A stretch of 64,000 nucleotides of DNA. Origin: Pseudomonas iridis. GTDB lineage: Bacteria; Pseudomonadota; Gammaproteobacteria; Pseudomonadales; Pseudomonadaceae. Numbering within the stretch: the first letter of the stretch is position 1; every line of letters starts with the position of its first letter. Below are positions 56,794-64,000 of the stretch, in pieces. Under the pieces are notes generated by a model that saw nothing but the letters and a program-made list of their open reading frames with translations, was not told the origin of the DNA and did not search any database. The DNA lies in the NCBI RefSeq assembly GCF_017980685.1, contig NZ_JACXXO010000007.1:62001-126000 (forward strand), given 5' to 3'. The position numbers were made by a program, and so were the translations under genes.

Positions 56794-59700
56794 GCGGCAC
56801 TATGGCGGAGCGCATCGCGAAAAGGTTCGTCGGCTTGCCGCTGGAGCAGCGTCGTCTGTTTCTGGCCAAACTGCGCGAGGACGGCAAGGATTTCAGCCTG
56901 TTGCCACTGCCAGTCAGCCGTCACGAAGTCACGCCGATTCCGTTGTCGTTCGCGCAGCAGCGTTTGTTGTTTCTCTGGCAGCTGGAACCACAAAGCGCCG
57001 CGTACAACATGGCGGCCGGCCTGCGTCTGAACGGGCGTCTGGACGAAGCGGCGCTGCAACGCTCCTTCGATTTTCTGGTGGCGCGCCATGAAGTGCTGCG
57101 CACGGTGTTCCAGACCGACGGCGATCAACCGCATCAGGTAATTCTGGATCAACAACCGATTGCGCTGGAACGCATCGACCTCACGGCGCTGCCTGCTTCT
57201 GAGCGCGAGCCGGCCTTGGCGCAACAGGTGCAAACTGTCACGGCGCGGCCGTTCGATTTGCGCCACGGGCCGTTGCTTCGAGCCAGTCTGTTTGCCTTGG
57301 CTGCCGATGAGTTCGTGCTCGTGGTGAGCATGCATCACATCGTCTCCGACGGTTGGTCGATGGACGTGATGGTCAAGGAATTCGTGCAGTGCTATCAGGC
57401 GTTCAGCCTGGAGCGCGAGCCGCAATTGCCGGCACTGGCGTTGCAATACGCCGACTATGCGATCTGGCAGCGGCGCTGGCTGGAAGCCGGCGAAGGCGAG
57501 CGCCAACTCGATTACTGGCGCCAGCAGCTGGGCGAGGAGCATCCGCTACTGGAAGTGGCGCCGGACTTCGCCCGGCCACTGACACAGAGCTTCGAAGGCC
57601 AGACTCTGAGCTTTGACTTTGGTGCGGACCTGTCGCGGCAACTCAACGCGTTTGCCCGCAGTCAGGGCATCAGTCTGTTCATGCTGGTGCTGGCGGGTTT
57701 TTCGCTGTTTGTGTCGCGACACGCCGGGCAGCGCGACATTCGTGTCGGTGTGCCGAATGCCAACCGTGGACGTGCCGAAGTCGAAGGGCTGATCGGCTTC
57801 TTCGTCAACACTCAGGTGCTGCGTTGTGAGGTGGATGAGCGCGGCAGTTTCACGGATCTACTGGCGCGGGTGCGTGAAGCATCGTTCGGCGCCCAGGCGC
57901 ATCAGGAGCTGCCGTTTGAGCAACTGGTGGACGAGTTGGTCGCAGAGCGAACCCTGGGCCATAACCCGCTGTTTCAGGTCAAGTTCAACCAGAACGTCGG
58001 CATGCAGAAGCAGCGTGCGATGGCCCTGCCCGGATTGAGCGTGGCGGAATATCCGCTGGACAAGGATGGCACCCACTTCGATCTGGCGCTGGACATCACC
58101 GACGACGGCACGCTGATTCACGGTCAGATGACTTATGCCAGCGACCTCTATCGCGCGCAGACTGTTGCCGGTTTCGTACCGGCCTTGCTCGGTCTGTTCA
58201 GTGAATTGCTGAAAGCGCCGCAAGCGCCGCTGCACAGCGTCGCGCTGATCTCACCTGTGGCACTACCAGCAGTTGCCGAGCCGGCACTGTCGGTGTTGCA
58301 GCACTGGGATCGTGAAGTCGCCCGCCAGCCTGAAGGGGCGGCTGCCCGCGATTTGAATCAAGTCTTGAGTTATCGGACACTGGATCAGGCGGCCAATCGC
58401 CTGGCCCATCATTTACGCGCCCAAGGCGTGCGCGACGGCCAACCGGTGGCAGTGCTGATGGAGCGTTCGCTGGATTGGCTAACCTGCGTGCTGGCGATCT
58501 TCAAGGCTGGCGCGGTGTACATGCCGCTGGACGTCAAGGCGCCGGACGCACGCTTGCAGCAGATGCTCGGCGCTGCCAACGCGCGAGTACTGTTATGCGC
58601 CGAAGGCGATGCACGTGTTTGCGGGCTGGCGGTTGACGGCTGTCAGGGCATCGCGTTTACACCGCAGCAGTGGCAGTCAATGGCGGGCACCTGTCCAGCC
58701 GTGACGTTGTGCGCTCAATCGCCGGCGTACGTCATCCACACCTCCGGTTCGACCGGACAACCCAAAGGTGTGCTGGTCAGCCACGGTGCGCTGGCCAGCT
58801 ATGTGCGCGGTGTGCTGGAGCGTCTGGCGCCGGCACCGGACGCCAGCATGGCGCTCGTCTCCACCATCGCGGCGGACCTCGGTTTTACCGTGCTGTTCGG
58901 GGCGCTGTGCTCCGGGCGGCTGCTGCATGTATTGCCGGAGGAACTGGGCTTCGATCCGGATCGCTTTGCCGAGTACATGGCCGCGCATCAAGTGGGCATG
59001 CTGAAAATCGTCCCGGGCCATCTGACCGCTTTGTTGCAGGCCTCACGGGCTGCCGACGTACTGCCGGAACACGCGCTGATCGTCGGCGGTGAGGCGTGTG
59101 CGCCGGCACTGGTGGAGCGCGTGCGTCAGCTTAAACCGGGCTGCCGCGTCATCAACCACTATGGACCGAGCGAAACCACGGTGGGCGTGTTGGCCCATGA
59201 AGTCGGTGATCTGACACTGACGCGCGGCGTACCGGTCGGTAGCGCATTGGCCGGAGCTCACGTTTATGTGCTCGACGACGTACTGAACAACGTTGCCGAT
59301 CAGGTAGCCGGCGAGCTGTACATCGGTGGTGACAGCGTGGCGCTGGGTTATCTGAACCAGCCGGGGCTGACCGCAGAGCGTTTCCTCCCGGATCCGTTCG
59401 GCGCGCCGGGTGCAAGGATTTACCGCAGCGGTGACCGCGTACGTCGCAATCGTCAGCAATCGATGGAATTCATCGGACGCGCCGACGATCAGGTCAAGGT
59501 GCGCGGTTATCGCGTGGAGCCGGCGGAGGTCGCGCGGGTGCTGCTCGGGCTCGAGGGTGTCGGTGAGGCGGCGGTGCTGGCGCTGCCACTGGATGACGAT
59601 CCGGCACGGCTGCAACTGGTGGCGTGGTGCGTGCCGGCGGCGAGTCTGACATTGCAGGCGCAGGCGCTGCGCGAGCAACTGCAAGCGTGTTTGCCCGATT

Positions 59701-62700
59701 ACATGGTGCCGGCGCAGATCGTCCTGCTGGAGCAACTGCCGCTGACGGCCAACGGCAAACTCGACAAACGTGCCTTACCGGTGCCGGGGGTGGTCACTCA
59801 GCATTTCGTCGCGCCGGTGGGTGAGATCGAAGAGAAGCTGGCGGCGATCTGGGCTGATGTGCTGAAGCTTGAGCGCGTCGGCAGCACCGATAACTTTTTC
59901 GAGCTGGGCGGTGATTCCATCCTCAGTCTGCAAATCATTGCTCGGGCCAAGCGCCAGGGCATCAAGTTGAGCCCCAAGCAACTGTTCGAAAAACAGACGG
60001 TCGGCCAGTTGGCTGCTGTGGCCAAACTGATCGAAGCGAAACCGGCTGCTGCCACGGCGCAAGCGGGTCGCGGGCCGCTGCCATTGCTGCCGATTCAGGC
60101 GCGCTTCTTCGAGACCGAGATTGCCCGGCGTCAGCACTGGAACCAGTCAGTGATGTTGCAGCCGACTACCACTCTTGACGCCAATCACCTGCGCACCGCG
60201 CTGACGGCGCTGGTTGAACAGCATGACGCGCTGGCGCTGAATTTCCAGGCGTCGGGCGATACGTGGCAGGTACTGCCGCAGACCCAGCGTGACCCGGAGT
60301 TGTTGTGGGTGCGCGAACTGGACAGTCTGGCGTCGTTTCCGGCCCTTGCCGATGAGGCCCAGCGGAGTCTGGATCTGCAACAGGGGCGTTTGCTGCGCGC
60401 CGTGCTGGTGAACCTGCCGGACGCCGAGCAACGTTTGTTGCTGGTCATCCATCACCTTGTGGTGGATGGCGTGTCGTGGCGCATTCTGCTGGAAGATCTG
60501 CAGCACGCTTATACCGCGCTCGCCACCGGTACCGCGATGGTCTTGCCGGGCAAAAGCACTTCGCTGCACAGCTGGGCTGAACACCTGCAGCGTTATGCGC
60601 AGTGCGAGGCGCTGGTTGCTGAGAGCGAATACTGGCGCACAACCCTGGAGGCGGGTGACGCGCAACTGCCGCAGGATTTCCCGCAAGAGCGTCAGACCCG
60701 TGGGCAAGCGGCCCGGGCCAGTTCGCGCCTGAGCCAGGCGCTGACTCACAAGCTGCTCAAAGTCGCCCCTGCTGCCTATCGCACACAAGTCAACGACCTG
60801 CTGCTGGCCGCGCTGGCGCGGGTGTTGTGCGACTGGAGTGAACAGCCTTCGGTATTGGTGCAACTTGAAGGGCACGGTCGCGAAGACTTGTTCGATGAAG
60901 TCGATCTGAGTCGCACGGTCGGTTGGTTCAGCAGCCTGTTCCCGGTACGCCTGACCCCCCAAGCGCAGCCGGGCGCATCTCTTTGCGCGATCAAGGAGCA
61001 ATTGCGTGCGGTGCCGGGCAAAGGCATCGGTTACGGCGTGCTGCGCTATTTGACCCGATCCGCCGAGTTGCAGGGGCTGGCTCAGCCACGGGTGACGTTC
61101 AACTATCTGGGCCAGTTCGACGGCGCGTTCAATGCCGACGCAGGCGCCTTGTTTATTCCGTCAGGTGAAAGCACCGGGGCCAATCAGGACGCCGCGGCGC
61201 CGCTGGGCAACTGGCTGAGCATCGACGGTCAGGTCTATGGCGGTGAGCTGGAACTGACCTGGACCTTCGGTACGGGCATGTACCGTGCCGAAACCATCGA
61301 AGCCCTGGCCGAGGCCTATCGTCGTGAGCTGGAGCGTTTGATCGAGCATTGCTGCGACAGTGGTGAGGCCGGTGCAACACCGTCGGACTTCAGTCTGGCG
61401 AGCCTGACCCAGGCACAGCTGTCGGCACTGCCGATCCCGGCCCGCGACATCGTCGACCTCTACCCGTTGTCGCCGATGCAGCAGGGCATTCTGTTCCACA
61501 GCGTCAACGATCCGGACAGCCCGGCCTACACCAACCAACTGCGTGTAGATGTACGGAATCTGGACACCGAGCGTTTCCGTCAGGCCTGGCAGCAAACCGT
61601 CGACGCCCACGAAATCCTGCGCACGGCTTTCGTCTGGCCGCAAGATGCCGCCGCTGCGGTGCAAGTGGTTCGCCAGAGTGCGCAGATGCCATGGCGCTTG
61701 CAGGATTGGCGTGGTCGCGATGACCTCGGTACGGCGCTGGATCAACTGGCCAGCGACGATCTGGCCAGTGGTTTCGACCTGACCGCCGCGCCGCTGTTGC
61801 GGGTGACGCTGGTGCGCACGGACGACTCGACGCATCACTTGATCTACACCTGCCACCACATTCTCATGGACGGTTGGAGTACCTCGCAGTTGTTCGGTGA
61901 AGTGCTGCAGCGTTATGCCGGCATGACCCCGGCGGTCGGGCAGGGACGCTATCGCGACTACATTGAATGGCTCAGCCAGCGCGATCAGCAGGCCAGCCGC
62001 GAATTCTGGACGACGGCCCTGGCTGACCTTGAAGAGCCGACGCGTCTGGCCAATGCCGTGTCTGGCGGGCAGCGCAGTGCCAGTGGTTACGCCGATCACG
62101 AGCATGTGTTCAGTGAGCAACTGACGGTTGATCTGAACCGTTTCGCCCGCGAGCAGAAAGTCACCCTCAACACTCTGGTGCAAGCGGCGTGGCTGGTGCT
62201 GTTGCAGCGCTATACCGGTCAGGTCAACGTTGCGTTCGGCGCGACCGTGGCCGGGCGTCCGACCGACTTGCCGGGCGTCGAGCAGCAGATCGGTCTGTTC
62301 ATCAATACCCTGCCGGTGGTGGCAGCGCCGTCCGCCGACATCGTCGTCAGCCAGTGGCTGCAACAGGTGCAGAGCCTCAATCTGGCGCTGCGCGAGCACG
62401 AACACACGCCGCTCTACGATATCCAGCGTTGGGCGGGAGCGGGTAATGGGGCGTTGTTCGACAGCATTCTGGTGTTCGAGAACTACCCGATGGCCGAAGC
62501 CCTGCAACAAGGTCCGGCCACCGGCCTGACGTTCTCGGCGATTCGCCGTCAGGAGCAGACCAACTACCCGTTGACGCTGGTAGCGGTCACCGGTCGCGAG
62601 CTGAGTCTGGGGGTCAGTTACGATCAGGCCAGTTTCGCTGCGACGACAGTCGTTGCATTGAGTGCACAGCTTGAGAGTCTGTTGGCGCAGTTCCTGGCTG

Positions 62701-64000
62701 ATGCCACGCAACCGTTGGGAACCCTGCAATTGCTCGCAGAGCCCGAGCGTCAATACGCGATCGATTGGGGGCGGGCCGATGTCAAGGCGCTGGATTCACG
62801 CAGCGTGCTGCAACACATCGCCGCGCAAGTGCAGCGGCAACCGCAGGCGGACGCCATTGTGTTCGCCGAGCAACGGATCGATTACCAAGGACTCGATGTC
62901 CGGGCCAATCGTTTGGCGCACAAGCTGCAAACGCTGGGGGTCGGGCCAGAGGTGCGCGTGGGTGTGTGCATGCGACGCACACCGGACATGCTCGTGGCCC
63001 TGTTGGCAATTCTCAAGGCCGGTGGCGCTTATGTGCCGCTAGACCCGGATTATCCACAGGAACGTTTGCTGCACATGCTCGATGACAGCCGCGCCGCGGT
63101 GCTGCTCACCGAGCCGGTGGCGCAGGCGATGTTGCCCGCAGCGCTTAGCGCACAGGTGCTGCTGGTGGAAGAGGGCGCGCTGAGCGAATTCCCGTCCACG
63201 GCTCCGCTGGCGAAAGTGTCGGCGCAGAATCTGGCGTACGTCATCTACACCTCCGGTTCCACCGGCAAACCGAAAGGCGTGGCCATCACCCATGGCAACC
63301 TCTCGGCGCTGATTCAGTGGTCGGCCGGGGTCTATTGCGAGGAGCAGCTGCGCGGCGTGCTGGCCTCGACGTCGATCTGCTTTGACCTGTCGGTCTGGGA
63401 GATCTTCGTCACCCTCGCTTGCGGTGGTTGCCTGGTGCTGGCGGACAACGCGCTCGCGCTGGCCGATTTGCCGGCCCGCGAGCAGGTCACGTTGATCAAC
63501 ACAGTGCCTTCGGCAATTGCCGCATTGCAACGCGCCGGGCAGATTCCAGATTCGGTCACCACGATCAATCTGGCTGGCGAACCGCTCAAGCAAACTCTGG
63601 TGGACAGTTTGTACGCAAGCACATCGGTCAAGCAGGTCTACGACCTCTACGGGCCGTCAGAGGACACCACTTACTCGACCTTCACCCTGCGTACCGCGCA
63701 AGGGCAGGCCAACATCGGTCGGCCGCTGGAAAACACCGTGGCTTATCTGCTCGACAGCCAGTTGCAGGTGCTGCCGAACGGCGTGGCCGCCGAGCTGTAT
63801 CTGGGCGGTGCCGGGATGACCCGTGGTTATCTGATGCGCGCGGCACTGACCGCCGAACGCTTTGTGCCGAACCCGTACGCCAGCAACGGCGAACGGCTGT
63901 ACCGCACCGGCGACCTGGTGCGCCAGGGCAGTGATGACAACATCGAGTACATCGGCCGGGCCGACCATCAGGTGAAGATTCGCGGCTTCCGTATCGAACT
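56790..64000 (+). CDS. Nonribosomal peptide synthetase, C-A-T-E-C-A..., predicted D-Asp then Ala (3' end outside window)
   Basis: Open to the right edge (2403 codons visible). Module 1 has a C domain with HHIVSDG near residue 182. Its A domain has pocket residues D, L, T, K, I, G, H, V, G (AADLGFT, LKIVP, IVGGE, NHYGPSETTVG), the aspartate code. A carrier domain with FFELGGDSILSLQ near 1040 and an epimerase with HHLVVDGVSW near 1220 follow. Module 2 has a C domain (YPLSPMQQGILFHSV; CHHILMDGWS near 1688) of the type that follows an epimerase. Its A domain residues D, L, W, N, N, A, L, T, Y (CFDLSVW, INTVP, NLAGE, DLYGPSEDTTY) match the alanine code. The window ends within the A-domain core. 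More modules must follow outside the window. Confidence 0.93.
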   Translation, partial: MSGTMAERIAKRFVGLPLEQRRLFLAKLREDGKDFSLLPLPVSRHEVTPIPLSFAQQRLLFLWQLEPQSAAYNMAAGLRLNGRLDEAALQRSFDFLVARHEVLRTVFQTDGDQPHQVILDQQPIALERIDLTALPASEREPALAQQVQTVTARPFDLRHGPLLRASLFALAADEFVLVVSMHHIVSDGWSMDVMVKEFVQCYQAFSLEREPQLPALALQYADYAIWQRRWLEAGEGERQLDYWRQQLGEEHPLLEVAPDFARPLTQSFEGQTLSFDFGADLSRQLNAFARSQGISLFMLVLAGFSLFVSRHAGQRDIRVGVPNANRGRAEVEGLIGFFVNTQVLRCEVDERGSFTDLLARVREASFGAQAHQELPFEQLVDELVAERTLGHNPLFQVKFNQNVGMQKQRAMALPGLSVAEYPLDKDGTHFDLALDITDDGTLIHGQMTYASDLYRAQTVAGFVPALLGLFSELLKAPQAPLHSVALISPVALPAVAEPALSVLQHWDREVARQPEGAAARDLNQVLSYRTLDQAANRLAHHLRAQGVRDGQPVAVLMERSLDWLTCVLAIFKAGAVYMPLDVKAPDARLQQMLGAANARVLLCAEGDARVCGLAVDGCQGIAFTPQQWQSMAGTCPAVTLCAQSPAYVIHTSGSTGQPKGVLVSHGALASYVRGVLERLAPAPDASMALVSTIAADLGFTVLFGALCSGRLLHVLPEELGFDPDRFAEYMAAHQVGMLKIVPGHLTALLQASRAADVLPEHALIVGGEACAPALVERVRQLKPGCRVINHYGPSETTVGVLAHEVGDLTLTRGVPVGSALAGAHVYVLDDVLNNVADQVAGELYIGGDSVALGYLNQPGLTAERFLPDPFGAPGARIYRSGDRVRRNRQQSMEFIGRADDQVKVRGYRVEPAEVARVLLGLEGVGEAAVLALPLDDDPARLQLVAWCVPAASLTLQAQALREQLQACLPDYMVPAQIVLLEQLPLTANGKLDKRALPVPGVVTQHFVAPVGEIEEKLAAIWADVLKLERVGSTDNFFELGGDSILSLQIIARAKRQGIKLSPKQLFEKQTVGQLAAVAKLIEAKPAAATAQAGRGPLPLLPIQARFFETEIARRQHWNQSVMLQPTTTLDANHLRTALTALVEQHDALALNFQASGDTWQVLPQTQRDPELLWVRELDSLASFPALADEAQRSLDLQQGRLLRAVLVNLPDAEQRLLLVIHHLVVDGVSWRILLEDLQHAYTALATGTAMVLPGKSTSLHSWAEHLQRYAQCEALVAESEYWRTTLEAGDAQLPQDFPQERQTRGQAARASSRLSQALTHKLLKVAPAAYRTQVNDLLLAALARVLCDWSEQPSVLVQLEGHGREDLFDEVDLSRTVGWFSSLFPVRLTPQAQPGASLCAIKEQLRAVPGKGIGYGVLRYLTRSAELQGLAQPRVTFNYLGQFDGAFNADAGALFIPSGESTGANQDAAAPLGNWLSIDGQVYGGELELTWTFGTGMYRAETIEALAEAYRRELERLIEHCCDSGEAGATPSDFSLASLTQAQLSALPIPARDIVDLYPLSPMQQGILFHSVNDPDSPAYTNQLRVDVRNLDTERFRQAWQQTVDAHEILRTAFVWPQDAAAAVQVVRQSAQMPWRLQDWRGRDDLGTALDQLASDDLASGFDLTAAPLLRVTLVRTDDSTHHLIYTCHHILMDGWSTSQLFGEVLQRYAGMTPAVGQGRYRDYIEWLSQRDQQASREFWTTALADLEEPTRLANAVSGGQRSASGYADHEHVFSEQLTVDLNRFAREQKVTLNTLVQAAWLVLLQRYTGQVNVAFGATVAGRPTDLPGVEQQIGLFINTLPVVAAPSADIVVSQWLQQVQSLNLALREHEHTPLYDIQRWAGAGNGALFDSILVFENYPMAEALQQGPATGLTFSAIRRQEQTNYPLTLVAVTGRELSLGVSYDQASFAATTVVALSAQLESLLAQFLADATQPLGTLQLLAEPERQYAIDWGRADVKALDSRSVLQHIAAQVQRQPQADAIVFAEQRIDYQGLDVRANRLAHKLQTLGVGPEVRVGVCMRRTPDMLVALLAILKAGGAYVPLDPDYPQERLLHMLDDSRAAVLLTEPVAQAMLPAALSAQVLLVEEGALSEFPSTAPLAKVSAQNLAYVIYTSGSTGKPKGVAITHGNLSALIQWSAGVYCEEQLRGVLASTSICFDLSVWEIFVTLACGGCLVLADNALALADLPAREQVTLINTVPSAIAALQRAGQIPDSVTTINLAGEPLKQTLVDSLYASTSVKQVYDLYGPSEDTTYSTFTLRTAQGQANIGRPLENTVAYLLDSQLQVLPNGVAAELYLGGAGMTRGYLMRAALTAERFVPNPYASNGERLYRTGDLVRQGSDDNIEYIGRADHQVKIRGFRIE

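Overview
The window is a high-GC chromosomal segment of a fluorescent Pseudomonas (P. fluorescens group). The evidence is the gene order (xdhAB, GntR regulator, smc, zipA, ligA, 4.5S RNA, dnaX, ybaB, recR, acyl-CoA dehydrogenase, apt, anr, hemN, ccoSIHG, two cco operons), the Pseudomonas REP families in almost every intergenic gap, and a pyoverdine-type peptide synthetase at the right edge with PvdS promoters. Both ends are cut inside genes: xdhB on the left and a large NRPS on the right.

Layout. 1-3.65 kb (minus): xanthine dehydrogenase, opposite a GntR regulator and separated from it by two look-alike TGAC-N6-GTCA sites. 3.9-18.9 kb (mostly plus): chromosome maintenance and division genes (smc, zipA, ligA, 4.5S RNA, dnaX, ybaB, recR), with a metallopeptidase, a solute-binding protein and an oxidoreductase among them. 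19-38 kb: acyl-CoA dehydrogenase and apt, then the oxygen-limitation block. This holds anr, hemN with an Anr box, the cbb3 assembly genes ccoS/ccoI/ccoH/ccoG, and two complete ccoNOQP operons. The second operon has a near-perfect Anr box that lies inside the first codons of the divergent hydrolase gene. An AT-richer insert with a secreted metallophosphoesterase sits between ccoG and the first cco operon.

38.9-42.2 kb is an accessory island of repeats and small genes. It contains a dispersed non-coding element, a strikingly regular array of 13 alternating REP units, a DUF6124 gene behind a long leader able to form hairpins with matching loops, and a YafO-like toxin with a very short putative antitoxin. 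42-51 kb holds an Aer-like chemoreceptor, a CPBP protease, an isonitrile hydratase with a divergent GlxA-type regulator, a GH15 glucoamylase/SDR pair and an MFS transporter.

51.4-64 kb is a siderophore locus: thioesterase, SyrP-like hydroxylase and two NRPS genes. The adenylation pocket residues read Lys, Asp and Ala, and an epimerase follows Asp. This matches the start of the pseudobactin B10 peptide (Lys, D-beta-OH-Asp, Ala). Two PvdS-type promoter boxes support a pyoverdine role.
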